Shown: positions 17,077-25,878, counted from the first letter of the stretch. The stretch is DNA of 64,000 nucleotides from Streptomyces sp. MNU76 (GCF_020982545.1 NZ_JAJKLK010000029.1:209309-273308); one strand, 5' to 3'. Numbers and translations: made by a program. Notes: generated by a model not told the origin, from the sequence alone.

Positions 17077-17969
17077 GCCGGTGCCCTTTCGACAGGGGGC
17101 AGGCGGTAGAAGTCGAGAGCGGTCCCGGCGAGGATCGCGTCGGTCTCGTCCGCCGAGCAGCCGGTGAGGAGTTCCTCGACGGTGGCGGCCCACCGGTTCC
17201 AGCCGCCGGCGAGGACGCAGACCGGCCAGTCGGAGCCGAACATGAGCCGGTACGGGCCGAAGGCCGAGAGCAGCACGTCCCACACCGGGCGGATGTCGGC
17301 GAGGGTCCACTGCTCGTGGTCGGCCTCGGTGATCAGGCCCGACAGCTTGCAGCGCACCTGCGGGTGCCCGGCGAGTCGGCGTACGTCCCGCTCCCAGTCG
17401 GCCAGATCCCCGCCGGCGATCGGGGGATTGCCCGCGTGGTCGAGAACCAGGGGCAGTTCGGGCAGGCGTTCAGCCAGGCCGACCGCCTGGGGGACCTGGT
17501 GGTCGCGGATCAGCACGTCGTAGCCCAGCCCGCGTTCCCCGATCGTCCTCAGCGCCCGTTCCACGGCCGGTCGTCGCAGCCACCGCGGGTCCTGTTCGTC
17601 CTGGACGAGGTGCCGTACGGCGCGCAGGTACGAGCCTCCCGGGCCGGTACACAGTTTGTCGAGGACGTCGCCGATGGCGGGGCCGGTCAGGTCGACCCAG
17701 CCGACGACCGCGCCGATCAGCGGGTCCTCGTCGGCGAGGGTGAGCAGGTCGCGTGTCTCGGACGAGGACGGCACGCACTGGACCACCACGGAGCTCTCCA
17801 ACTGTCGGCCGGCGATCGGCCGGGTCGCGGCCGATCGCAGGTCGTCGGTGTCGAAGGAGCGACGGATGGGCTCGCGACCGGGCACGTCCAGCCACGGCTG
17901 CGGCCGGTCGTCCAGGTTCCACACGTGGTGGTGGGCGTCTACGAGTCCCGGCTGCGAGGTGTCAGACAC
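17067..17969 (-). CDS. Amidohydrolase-2 lactonase, probable L-fuconolactonase
   Basis: A 300-residue TIM-barrel metal-dependent hydrolase from GTG 17969. The metal ligands begin with H13-x-H15 in DAHHHVWNLD; further conserved points are DHAGNPP, CKLSGLITEAD and the C-terminal metal-binding Asp in RLMFGSDWPVC. This is the COG3618 lactonase family, which hydrolyses sugar lactones such as L-fucono-1,5-lactone or L-rhamnono-lactone. Placed between the dehydratase and FucU genes it supplies L-fuconate from the AKR product. Overlap with the upstream dehydratase is 8 bases. Confidence 0.88.
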   Translation of the reverse strand: MSDTSQPGLVDAHHHVWNLDDRPQPWLDVPGREPIRRSFDTDDLRSAATRPIAGRQLESSVVVQCVPSSSETRDLLTLADEDPLIGAVVGWVDLTGPAIGDVLDKLCTGPGGSYLRAVRHLVQDEQDPRWLRRPAVERALRTIGERGLGYDVLIRDHQVPQAVGLAERLPELPLVLDHAGNPPIAGGDLADWERDVRRLAGHPQVRCKLSGLITEADHEQWTLADIRPVWDVLLSAFGPYRLMFGSDWPVCVLAGGWNRWAATVEELLTGCSADETDAILAGTALDFYRLPPVERAPACS

Positions 17970-19284
17970 GGGCCGCCCAGACGGGGCCGTCGGGGTAGGC
18001 GTACTCCTTGAGGGAGTCGGGGTGCATCTGGGCGCTCAGGCCCGGCAGGGTGGGTGCGAGATAGTGGCCGTCGGCGACACGTACGGGGTCGACGAAGTGC
18101 TCGTGCAGGTGGTCGACGTACTCGATGACCCGGTCCTCGGTGGTGCCGGAGACGGCCACGTAGTCGAACATCGACAGGTGCTGCACCATCTCGCACAGGC
18201 CGACCCCGCCGGCGTGCGGGCAGACCGGGACGCCGAACTTCGCGGCGAGCAGCAGGATCGCGAGGTTCTCGTTGACGCCGCCGACGCGGGCGGAGTCGAT
18301 CTGCACGATGTCGACTGCGCCCGCCTGGAGCAGTTGCTTGAAGACGACCCGGTTGGCGATGTGCTCGCCGGTGGCGACCTTGATGGGCCCGACGGCCCTG
18401 CGGACGGCGGCGTGGCCGAGGATGTCGTCGGGGGAGGTGGGCTCCTCGATCCAGTACGGGTCGTAGGGGGCCAGCGCCCGCATCCAGTCGATGGCGGGCT
18501 GGATGTCCCATCTCTGGTTGGCGTCGACGGCGATGCGGATGGAGTCGCCGACCGTCTCGCGGGCGGTGCGCATCCGCCGTACGTCGTCCTCCAGGGAGGC
18601 TCCCACCTTCAGCTTGATCTGGGTGAAGCCGTCGGCGACCGCCTCCCGGGCGAGGCGGGCCAGCTTCTCGTCGGAGTAGCCGAGCCAGCCGGGGGTGGTC
18701 GTGTAGGCGGGGTAGCCGCGCTCCAGCAAGTGGTCGATACGCTCCTGCCGCCCCGGTTCCGCGCGCTGGAGGACCTCCAGAGCCTGCTCGGGGGTGAGGG
18801 CGTCGCTGAGCCAGCGGAAGTCGACCTGCGAGACCAGTTCCTCGGGGGACATCTCGCCGAGGAAGCGCCACACGGGCTTGCCCGCGCGCTTGGCCGCGAG
18901 GTCCCAGGCGGCGTTGACGACCGCGCCGGTCGCCATGTGGATGGCGCCCTTCTCCGGTCCCAGCCAGCGCAGTTGGGGATCGTGGACCAGCGAGCGGGAG
19001 AACCCGCCGAGGTCACCGCAGACCTCGTCGACGGACAGGCCCACCACATGGGGGGCGAGGGCCGCGATGGCGGCGGCCTGGACGTCGTTGCCCCGGCCGG
19101 TGGTGAAGGCCAGGGCGTGGCCCTCCAGCCCGTCGCCGGCGTCGGTGCGCAGGACGACATAGGCGGCCGAGTAGTCGGGCTCGGGGTTCATCGCGTCCGA
19201 GCCGTCGAGGTGCTCGGACGTGGGGAAGCGTACGTCGAGGACGTCCAGGGCGGTGATACGGGCGGAGGGACTCGGGGAGGACAT
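17962..19284 (-). CDS. fucD: L-fuconate dehydratase (enolase superfamily)
   Basis: A 440-residue mandelate-racemase/enolase-type dehydratase; ATG 19284 follows AGGAG. Diagnostic of fuconate dehydratase are LDGSDAMNPEPDYSAAYV and PQLRWLGPEKGA near the N-terminus. The catalytic residues are visible: KLK in FTQIKLKVG, metal ligands Asp in VDANQRWD, Glu in WIEEPTSPDD and Glu in ATGEH, then DSARVGGVNE and the base in CPHAGGVGLCE. It dehydrates L-fuconate to 2-keto-3-deoxy-L-fuconate with Mg2+. This is the gene that best fixes the substrate of the operon. Confidence 0.92.
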   Translation of the reverse strand: MSSPSPSARITALDVLDVRFPTSEHLDGSDAMNPEPDYSAAYVVLRTDAGDGLEGHALAFTTGRGNDVQAAAIAALAPHVVGLSVDEVCGDLGGFSRSLVHDPQLRWLGPEKGAIHMATGAVVNAAWDLAAKRAGKPVWRFLGEMSPEELVSQVDFRWLSDALTPEQALEVLQRAEPGRQERIDHLLERGYPAYTTTPGWLGYSDEKLARLAREAVADGFTQIKLKVGASLEDDVRRMRTARETVGDSIRIAVDANQRWDIQPAIDWMRALAPYDPYWIEEPTSPDDILGHAAVRRAVGPIKVATGEHIANRVVFKQLLQAGAVDIVQIDSARVGGVNENLAILLLAAKFGVPVCPHAGGVGLCEMVQHLSMFDYVAVSGTTEDRVIEYVDHLHEHFVDPVRVADGHYLAPTLPGLSAQMHPDSLKEYAYPDGPVWAARV

Positions 19285-19393
19285 GGCAACTCCTGTGCGA
19301 GCGGGGACGGGGCGGTCCCTGCGACGAGATGGGTGACGGCGGGGAGTCCGGCGGCCGTACGGGCGGTGTGCATCCCGCGACGGCCGCCCGGAG

Positions 19394-20437
19394 TCACTCC
19401 TGGACCTTGCCGCCCGTGATGCGCGAGATCATCAACGCGACGAGGATGATCAGGCCGTTGAGGGCGCCGATCCACTGGGCGGGGACGCCGGCCAGGGTGA
19501 GCACGTTCTGGATCATGAAGAGCAGCAGGATGCCGCTGAAGGCGCCGAACATGGTGCCCTTGCCGCCGTTGAGGCTGATGCCCCCGATGACGGCGGCGGC
19601 GAAGACGGTGAAGATGTAGCCGTTGCCCTGGGCCGAGGCCACCGAGGCGAGCCGTCCTGACAGCATCAGTCCGGCGAGTGCGGCGAGCAGGCTGCCGGTG
19701 ACGATGACGATCCACAGCACCCGGTCGGTACGGATACCGGCTGCCTTCGCGGCGTCGACGTTGCCGCCGATGGCGTACAGCGAACGCCCGAAGCTGGTCC
19801 AGCCGAGGACCACGACGGCGACGGCGAACAGCACCAGACAGAGCCAGATGGAGGCGGGCATCCCGAACCATTGGGCCGTGCCCAGGTAGAGCATCGACTC
19901 GGGCAGCTGGAAGAACGTCTGTCCGCCCGAGATACCGGTCAGGACGCCCCGCAGCACGATCAGCATGCCGAGGGTGACGATGAAGCCGTTGAGGCCGAAG
20001 CGGATGATCAACAGGGCGTTGATCACGCCCACGAGCACGCCCACGGCGAGGGTGACCGGGATCGACCAGGCTCCCGGCAGGAGCCCGAGGCCGTGTCCGG
20101 CGCCCGTGGGGACCACCAGCCAGGCCGCGACGCCGGGTGCCAGGCCCATCGTGGACTCCAGCGACAGGTCCATCTTCTTGACGATCAGGACCATCGTCTG
20201 CGCCAGGACCAGCAGGGCGATCTCCGACATGGTCTGCAGGACGTTGACGAGGTTGTCCGCCTGCAGGAAGACCGGATTGACGATCTGGCCCACGATCGCG
20301 ATGACGACGATGGCGGGGACCAGGGCGAGGTCGCGCATCCGGGCCAGCGGGATCCGGCCGCCGAACAGGCCGGTCCGCCCGGGTCGCGGCTCGCCGGCCT
20401 TGGGGGCGGGCGCGTCCGCGAGGACGGTGTCAGGCAT
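19394..20437 (-). CDS. Sugar ABC transporter permease (RbsC/BPD_transp_2 type)
   Basis: A 347-residue integral membrane protein from ATG 20437, overlapping the ATPase gene end by 8 bases. About nine or ten hydrophobic helices, with the family EAA-like loop GINxDAAKAAGI (here GGNVDAAKAAGIRTDRVLW) and the conserved AVIGGISLNGGKGTM near the C-terminus. RbsC-type permeases work with a double-domain ATPase and a periplasmic-type binding protein, both present upstream. Likely import of L-fucose or a related deoxyhexose. Confidence 0.93.
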   Translation of the reverse strand: MPDTVLADAPAPKAGEPRPGRTGLFGGRIPLARMRDLALVPAIVVIAIVGQIVNPVFLQADNLVNVLQTMSEIALLVLAQTMVLIVKKMDLSLESTMGLAPGVAAWLVVPTGAGHGLGLLPGAWSIPVTLAVGVLVGVINALLIIRFGLNGFIVTLGMLIVLRGVLTGISGGQTFFQLPESMLYLGTAQWFGMPASIWLCLVLFAVAVVVLGWTSFGRSLYAIGGNVDAAKAAGIRTDRVLWIVIVTGSLLAALAGLMLSGRLASVASAQGNGYIFTVFAAAVIGGISLNGGKGTMFGAFSGILLLFMIQNVLTLAGVPAQWIGALNGLIILVALMISRITGGKVQE

Positions 20438-21995
20438 CGAGGTCCACTCCTTCCATCGCGGCGACGAGGTCGTGGTCGTGCCAGCCGCGGGCCATCTCCG
20501 AGGTGACACGGCCCTGGAACATCACCAGGATCCGGTCGCACATGCGCAGGTCGTCGAGTTCGTCGGAGGCGATGAGCACTCCGGTCCCGGTGTCCGCGGT
20601 CTCCTCGACCTTGCCGAGGAGGAACTCCTTGGAGCGCACGTCGACGCCCGCGGTCGGGTTGATCAGGACCAACAGCTTGGGGTCGTCGGCCAGGGCGCGG
20701 GCCATGACGACCTTCTGCTGGTTGCCGCCGGACAGGGCGGAGACGGGCAGCTCGGGGCCGGGCGTCTTGATTGCGAGCTTCTCGATCATGCCCTTGGCGA
20801 GCGCGTCCCGTCGGCCACGGTCGAGGAAGCCGTTGTCGCCGAGCCGGTGGGGGACGGAGAGCGTGGCGTTGTCCGCGATCGACATGTCGGGGACGAAGCC
20901 CTGGTGGTGCCGGTCCTGGGGGACGAATCCCGCGCCCGCGGCGAGCGCGGCGGGGACGCTGCCCGGCCGGGTGGGCGTTCCGGCGATCTCGACCCGGCCG
21001 CCGTCGGCGGCCCGCAGCCCCACGACGGTCTCGGCGACCTCGGTACGGCCGCTGCCGGCCGCCCCCGCGAGCCCGACGATCTCCCCGGCGCCCACCCGGA
21101 AGGTGACGCCGGAGTAGGTGTCGCCGTTCAGGCCGTTGACGCTCAGGGCCGCGGTCGCGTCGCCGTCCAGGGTGCCGGTTCGTTCCTGGCGCCGGTCCGC
21201 CGCCGCCTCGCCGGTCATGGCGGCGACGAGGTCGGTGCGGGGAAATTCCGCGACCGGGGCGGTCACGATGTGCCGGGCGTCCCGGAACACCGTCACCATG
21301 TCGCAGATCTCGTACACCTCCTGGAGGTGGTGACTGATGAACAGGAAGGTGACGCCCTGCCGTTGCAGGTCGCGGATCCGGTCGAAGAGCCGGTTGATCG
21401 CCGCGCCGTCGAGCTGGGCCGTCGGCTCGTCGAGGATGATGAACCTGGCGCCGAACGACAGGGCGCGGGCGATCTCGACGAACTGCCGCTGCTCCACACC
21501 GAGAGCGCCGGCCGACGTCTGCGGATCGACGTTCACCGACCACGCCGACAACAGTTCCTCGGCCCGGCCGCGCACGCGCTGCCAGCTGATCAGCCGGTGC
21601 CGTCCGTGGTGGTGCCGGTTCAGGAAGAGGTTCTCCGCGACGGTCAGCGTGGGGATGATCGTCGACTTCTGGTAGACGCAGGCCACGCGGCGCCGCCAGG
21701 CGTCGCGGTCGCTGAGCCGGGGAGCCGCCTCGCCGCCGAAGGTCACCGTCCCCTCGTCGGGGGCCTGGAGTCCGGTCAGGACGGAGACCAGGGTCGACTT
21801 GCCGGCGCCGTTGCGGCCGACGAGCGCGTGGGTCTCGCCGGGCCTGATGGTGATCCGGGCGCCGTTCAGGGCCACCGTCGGACCGAATCGTTTGACTATG
21901 CCCGTCGCCTCGACGACGGCCGGGCCCGCCGGGGCCCGTCCGTCGTCCGCCGGGACGGACGCGGGGGTGACTGCCGCTCGCTCCCCGTCGCTCAT
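20430..21995 (-). CDS. Sugar ABC transporter ATP-binding protein, RbsA-like double NBD
   Basis: A 521-residue duplicated ABC ATPase from ATG 21995, with AAGGTGG just before it. The N-terminal cassette has Walker A GRNGAGKST (60-68), a signature-like GVEQRQ and Walker B FIILDEPTAQLD. The C-terminal cassette has the degenerate Walker A GAAGSGRTE usual in this family and signature LSGGNQQK. Its Walker B is LLVLINPTAGVD, where the normal DEPT is INPT, removing both the Mg2+ aspartate and the catalytic glutamate. The second site is therefore probably only structural. It energises the permease at 19.4-20.4 kb. Confidence 0.93.
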   Translation of the reverse strand: MSDGERAAVTPASVPADDGRAPAGPAVVEATGIVKRFGPTVALNGARITIRPGETHALVGRNGAGKSTLVSVLTGLQAPDEGTVTFGGEAAPRLSDRDAWRRRVACVYQKSTIIPTLTVAENLFLNRHHHGRHRLISWQRVRGRAEELLSAWSVNVDPQTSAGALGVEQRQFVEIARALSFGARFIILDEPTAQLDGAAINRLFDRIRDLQRQGVTFLFISHHLQEVYEICDMVTVFRDARHIVTAPVAEFPRTDLVAAMTGEAAADRRQERTGTLDGDATAALSVNGLNGDTYSGVTFRVGAGEIVGLAGAAGSGRTEVAETVVGLRAADGGRVEIAGTPTRPGSVPAALAAGAGFVPQDRHHQGFVPDMSIADNATLSVPHRLGDNGFLDRGRRDALAKGMIEKLAIKTPGPELPVSALSGGNQQKVVMARALADDPKLLVLINPTAGVDVRSKEFLLGKVEETADTGTGVLIASDELDDLRMCDRILVMFQGRVTSEMARGWHDHDLVAAMEGVDLDA

Positions 21996-22041
21996 CTCAA
22001 CCACCTTGTGTCCATGGGATGTCGGGCCGCCTGGCGAAGCG

Positions 22042-23103
22042 TCAGCCGAGGTTGTTGCCCCACAGGGAGGTGCTGTCGCTCTTCACACTGGGCACACCGC
22101 CGTAGGTGCCGCCGTCGGCGGTGACGAGCGGGGCGGAGAGCTGGTCCTCCAGCACTCCGTCGCGGACCTTGATGATGGTGCTGTCGTGGTCGGTCTCGCC
22201 GGGCGCGAACGTCTTCCCGTCGATCGCGGCCTTGAGGTAGTACAGGGCGTACTTGGCGTACTGGTCGGCCGGCTGCGAGACGGTGGCGTCGATCTTCCCC
22301 TCGGCTATGGACTTGAGCTCTTCGGGGATGCCGTCGTTGGAGACGACGAAGACGTGCTTCTTGTCCTTCGGTCCGACCAACAGGCCCTTCTGCTTGAGGA
22401 CCTGGAGGGTGCCGGACAGGGCGAAGCTGGACTGCATGTAGACGCCCTTGATGTCCGGGTGCTGGGTCAGACGCGTCTGGAGCTTCTGCGCGGCGACCGC
22501 GCCGTCCCAGTTGGTGGCCTCACCGAACACGGTGACACCCGGGTAGTTCTTCTTCATGCACTCGTTGAACGCCTCGGTGCGGTCACGGCCGTTGATGGAG
22601 TCCAGGCCGCCCTGCAGCATGACGACCTTGCCCTTGCCGCCGAGCTTGGTACCGAGGTACTGACACGCCTTCTCGCCGTACGCGCGGTTGTCGGCCCGCA
22701 CGACCATGTACACCTTGCCGGTGTCGGGACGGGTGTCCACGGTGACGACCGGGATCTTCTTGGCCTCCAGCTGCGTCAGGGTCGGCGCGACGGCGGCCGT
22801 GTCCTGCGGGGCCATCGCCACGCCCTTGACGCCCTGGCTGATGAACGTCTGCGCGTTCGCGGTCAGCTTGGCGACGTCGTTCTGCGAGTTGGTGGTCTTC
22901 AGGGAGAGGCCCAGCTCCTTGGCGGCCTCCGGCGTGTACTTGATGTACGAGTTCCAGAAGTCGGTGTCGGAACGCGGGTAGTCGACGCCGACCAGCGGCT
23001 TGCCGCTCGTCGTGGACGTGGTCTGCGCGTCCCCGCCACAGGCGGTGAGCAACGCCAGTGCGGACAGGGCGGCAACGGCTGAGCAGACGGCTCTGAGTCT
23101 CAT
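22042..23103 (-). CDS. Sugar-binding lipoprotein of ABC transporter
   Basis: A 353-residue solute-binding protein, first gene of the operon; ATG 23103 follows GAGGAA on the minus strand. The signal ends with a lipobox, ALLTACGG, so the protein is anchored by a diacylglyceryl cysteine. The mature part has the two-lobed Peripla_BP_4 pattern (QGVKGVAMAPQDTAA, VVTVDTRPDTGK, VVSNDGIPEEL, ATVSQPADQYAKYAL). The sequence type resembles rhamnose/fucose/autoinducer-2-like binders of the RbsB superfamily. Affinity for L-fucose is inferred from the catabolic genes downstream. Confidence 0.93.
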   Translation of the reverse strand: MRLRAVCSAVAALSALALLTACGGDAQTTSTTSGKPLVGVDYPRSDTDFWNSYIKYTPEAAKELGLSLKTTNSQNDVAKLTANAQTFISQGVKGVAMAPQDTAAVAPTLTQLEAKKIPVVTVDTRPDTGKVYMVVRADNRAYGEKACQYLGTKLGGKGKVVMLQGGLDSINGRDRTEAFNECMKKNYPGVTVFGEATNWDGAVAAQKLQTRLTQHPDIKGVYMQSSFALSGTLQVLKQKGLLVGPKDKKHVFVVSNDGIPEELKSIAEGKIDATVSQPADQYAKYALYYLKAAIDGKTFAPGETDHDSTIIKVRDGVLEDQLSAPLVTADGGTYGGVPSVKSDSTSLWGNNLG

Positions 23104-23170
23104 CGGGTGTTCCTCGCGCTGAGCGGATGGATGACGTTGCGCGTTTCGCCGTGCGGTGAGAGATGGGATG

Positions 23171-23245
23171 TTTGTAAGTGACGATGAGGGGGCGTGTCTA
23201 GTGGTCGGAAGACGGTACTTACGAAACGCCACTTCAGTGGGCGTT
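23171..23245. promoter_or_regulatory. Inverted repeats upstream of the transporter operon
   Basis: Between the binding-protein start (23103) and the fucosidase remnant lie two inverted-repeat pairs: TTTGTAAGT (23171-23179) facing ACTTACGAAA (23217-23226), and AACGCCACT facing AGTGGGCGTT within 23225-23245. These are plausible operator half-sites for the operon regulator, perhaps the truncated GntR protein. Assignment is by position only. Confidence 0.4.
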
Positions 23246-23335
23246 GATCGCTCATCTCTCGCCATTCCGGGCGGCCGACTCATCCCATCAATACCTACCG
23301 GTGGTGGTGCCCATGAGGGCCGTAGGTGTCGCCTG

Positions 23336-23576
23336 CGCCGCACCGAGCACCTGCACACCAACTGGGACTCGGTCGACAAGCACCCGGCGGCCCCCGAGTG
23401 GTTCAAGGACGCCTCCACGTCGCCACGTACGGCAGCCCGTCCGCGTGGCTGTACCGCAACTTCATCAACGGGCAGGACGGCCTGGCCGGGGAGCACACGG
23501 AGTTCGCGCCCAAGCTGAAGTCGGCCGGTGGGAACTTCGACCCGACGAGTGGGCCAGGCGCTCCGAGAGGCTGTAG
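23336..23576 (+). pseudogene. Alpha-L-fucosidase (GH29), internally deleted remnant
   Basis: Three short pieces align in order with a GH29 N-terminal region: HTNWDSVDKHPAAPEWFKDA (to about 23412), then in another frame ATYGSPSAWLYRNFINGQDG with EHTEFAPKLKSAGGNFDP (to about 23550), then in a third frame PDEWARRSERL and a stop. The expected KFGIYWHWG catalytic-domain strand and neighbouring residues between the first two pieces are missing, and everything after PDEWARR is lost. In life the enzyme releases L-fucose from glycans, which fits the L-fucose operon starting 230 bases away on the opposite strand. Confidence 0.75.
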
Positions 23577-23885
23577 ATCACCAGGCGCCGGGCTGCGGGG
23601 CTGCGGCGAGGCGTGGGGGGCCCCGCACGCCTCCCACTGGCGTCGAAGTCGAAGACGATCCCGGCCCTTACGGGCGCCTCACCCACGGCCAGGCACGCCT
23701 CCCAGCCGTTCTTCGCACGGAGCAACGGCGCGACGGCCTCGCGCTGCCGACGTCGCCGCTCAGCAGATGGGAGGTGAACGGGAGGACGACATGGTCACCG
23801 CCGGGCAGGGTGCCCACGTTTCCCCCTGCCTCAGATCGAGTTCGAGTTCGAGCCTGCCGCCCTGAGCGGACTCTACGATCGACGA
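23577..23885. other. Intergenic region, no gene seen
   Basis: About 310 bases from the end of the fucosidase remnant to the acetyltransferase. A minus-strand stretch near 23640-23720 (KNGWEACLAVGEAPV, FDFDAS) has coding-like composition but no recognisable family, and may be another remnant of the missing DNA. Confidence 0.3.
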
Positions 23886-24281
23886 ATGGCGATCGAGTAC
23901 GAGTGGCGCGGCGAATTCGACAACACCGCCCTCAACGCACTGCATGCCGAGGGCTTCGGACACCCGGTCGCTCAGTCCGACTGGCGAGAACGACTTGAAC
24001 GCCACAGCCTCGGCTGGGTCTGCGCCTGGGAAGACGGCTCGCTGATCGGATTCGTCAACGTGGCCTGGGACGGAGGGGTTCACGCCTTCCTGCTGGACAC
24101 GGTGGTCGCCCCGCACCGCGAGCGGAGAGGTGTGGGCGGTGCGCTGGTCGCCGCGGCTGCGCGTGAGGCTCGTATCGCGAAGTGCGAGTGGTTGCACGTC
24201 GACTTCGAGGAGCACCTTCGTGTCTTCTACGTCGACGCCTGCGGCTTCAAGGAGACGGCGGCCGGACTGATCGCCCTATGA
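23886..24281 (+). CDS. GNAT-family N-acetyltransferase
   Basis: A 131-residue compact GNAT protein. The acetyl-CoA motif is LDTVVAPHRERRGVGGALVAAA (motif A with R-R-G-V-G-G), followed by the motif B segment HLRVFYVDACGFKET. No Shine-Dalgarno is obvious; the ATG at 23886 begins the conserved strand. Acceptor unknown. Confidence 0.85.
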   Translation: MAIEYEWRGEFDNTALNALHAEGFGHPVAQSDWRERLERHSLGWVCAWEDGSLIGFVNVAWDGGVHAFLLDTVVAPHRERRGVGGALVAAAAREARIAKCEWLHVDFEEHLRVFYVDACGFKETAAGLIAL

Positions 24282-24822
24282 CACGGTGGGCCCAACTCTG
24301 ACCCAGTACGCACCGGGTCAGTCCACCGCGCTGTGCGCATACGTCGGCGCCCGACCGTCGCACTTCCTTTCAACCGCGGCCCTCCCCGCTGGTAGCGGCA
24401 CAGCCCAGCGGGCGCGATGACGAGCGGAGGAGCGGAGATCCGCCGCGGCTCGACTTCTGCCGTCGCACTCGCAACCGGCGCCACCACGGCAGCGGATCAT
24501 CCGGCTGCACAGGTGCGTCCGGCAGCGCCGAGAAGACACCTGCCTCCGCGTGCCAGCCGCGGAACACGTTTCGGAACACCTGGTGCGGCTCGTGCGGTAG
24601 AGGCCCCCTCGAAGAAGCCACGGTGTTACCCCTCTCTGCTCCGTGACCGTTAACGTGACCGTTAACGGGATTCTGGCGCAGGGGAGCGGAGCCCGTCAAC
24701 GCCTGCCGCCGGACGGCTCGCCATCCGCGCGGGGTCCAGTGATGCGCGGCAGTCCGGCGATGGCGCGGCGTGTCGGCAGACCTGATTGACTTGGACGCAG
24801 GGCGGCACAGGAACTGAAGTGA
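24282..24822. other. Regulatory/intergenic region ahead of the LacI gene
   Basis: About 540 bases without a convincing gene. Its main content is the operator at 24643-24668 described separately, 155 to 180 bases before the LacI start. Confidence 0.5.
24643..24668. promoter_or_regulatory. LacI-type operator: tandem 12-mers forming an inverted repeat
   Basis: GTGACCGTTAAC occurs twice back to back (24643-24654, 24655-24666). Because GTTAAC is self-complementary the pair also forms a perfect 9-bp inverted repeat, CCGTTAACG (24647-24655) and CGTTAACGG (24660-24668), with a 4-base spacer. LacI-family operators are palindromes of this kind, and the LacI gene starts downstream, so autoregulation is likely. 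Confidence 0.7.
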
Positions 24823-25860
24823 GTGGGCGGCGTGGCCGGACAGCGGGAAACGGAAGACCAGCGGGCGCGGGGCGCGAGAACGGGTAAGCGTGTGACGCTT
24901 CGCGACGTCGCTCAGGCGGCGGGCGTGTCCCATCAGACCGTCTCCCGGGCGATCAACGGCAAGGGGGAGATCGACCCGGCGACTCAGCAACGCGTGCTCG
25001 ATGTCGCGAGGCAGTTGCGGTACCGGCCCAGCCGGTTCGGCCGAGGGCTGGTCCGCCCCGACGTCGTGTCCGTCGGGCTCGTCGTCCCCGACGTGGTCAA
25101 CCCCTTCTTCCCGGAGTTCGTGGCAGGAGTGATCGCGGCCGCCGACGAACGCGACTGGCAGGTGCTCGTGGCCAGCACCGAGAACGACCGGTCCCGGGAG
25201 CTGTCCCTGGTCCGCTCACTGGGCCAACAGGTCGACGCTCTTGTCGGCTACATCAGCCATTCCGATGCGCAACTCGAGCCGTACATCGGCACCGTGCCGC
25301 TGGTCGTGGTCGATCGCGGGCTCGACTCGTCGGACCACGCGTTGGTCCACATCGACACCGCGGCCGGAATCCGGGCCGGGATGCGGCACCTCATCGACCT
25401 CGGGCACCGCCGGATCGGCATGATCGACTGCGAGTGCTTGACCGCGCCCCTGGTCCGGCGCCGCACCTTCCTCGAAGTCGCCGGCGAACATGCGCTGCCC
25501 GTCGACGAGGGCTGGATCGTGATGGGGGAGCAGTCCCCGGCGGGGGGAGCTGCCGCGTTCGAGGCGCTGCACGCCGCGCGGCCGGACCTCACCGCCGTGG
25601 TCGCCTTCAACGACCTGGTGGCGATAGGCGCGCTCCGGGCCGCCCGCCGGCTCGGCGTCCAGGTGCCGGACGACTGCGCATTGGTCGGCTACGACGGGCT
25701 GAGCGTCGTCGATCTGGTCGATCCGCCCCTGACCACCCTCCACCTCGACAAGCGAAAGCTGGGCGAACTGGCCATCCACCAGGTCGAGCGCCTCCTCGCG
25801 GGGGAACAGCCACCCCCGATCGTCCTGACGCCGAACTTGAACGCCCGCGGCACGACGTGA
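24823..25860 (+). CDS. LacI-family transcriptional regulator
   Basis: A 345-residue repressor from GTG 24823 (GTG 24832 possible). The DNA-binding domain reads VTLRDVAQAAGVSHQTVSRA with the hinge helix LRYRPSRFGRGL, and the effector domain starts VSVGLVVPDVVNPFFPEF, with conserved LIDLGHRRIGMI and AFNDLVAIGALRAAR. This is the canonical LacI/GalR layout binding a sugar effector. Candidate targets are its own upstream operator and possibly the fucose operon 1.7 kb to the left. Its operator differs from the CebR box at 6.0 kb, so it is not expected to be CebR. Confidence 0.92.
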   Translation: MGGVAGQRETEDQRARGARTGKRVTLRDVAQAAGVSHQTVSRAINGKGEIDPATQQRVLDVARQLRYRPSRFGRGLVRPDVVSVGLVVPDVVNPFFPEFVAGVIAAADERDWQVLVASTENDRSRELSLVRSLGQQVDALVGYISHSDAQLEPYIGTVPLVVVDRGLDSSDHALVHIDTAAGIRAGMRHLIDLGHRRIGMIDCECLTAPLVRRRTFLEVAGEHALPVDEGWIVMGEQSPAGGAAAFEALHAARPDLTAVVAFNDLVAIGALRAARRLGVQVPDDCALVGYDGLSVVDLVDPPLTTLHLDKRKLGELAIHQVERLLAGEQPPPIVLTPNLNARGTT

Positions 25861-25878
25861 GCCACCCTGGACGCCCTA

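Noticed and set aside
17656..19419. 587-codon + strand frame opposite fuconate dehydratase
   Set aside because: Antisense shadow of an enolase-superfamily enzyme with complete catalytic residues.
19965..22124. 719-codon + strand frame opposite the ABC transporter genes
   Set aside because: Antisense shadow; the transporter genes overlap in proper operon fashion and carry Walker motifs.
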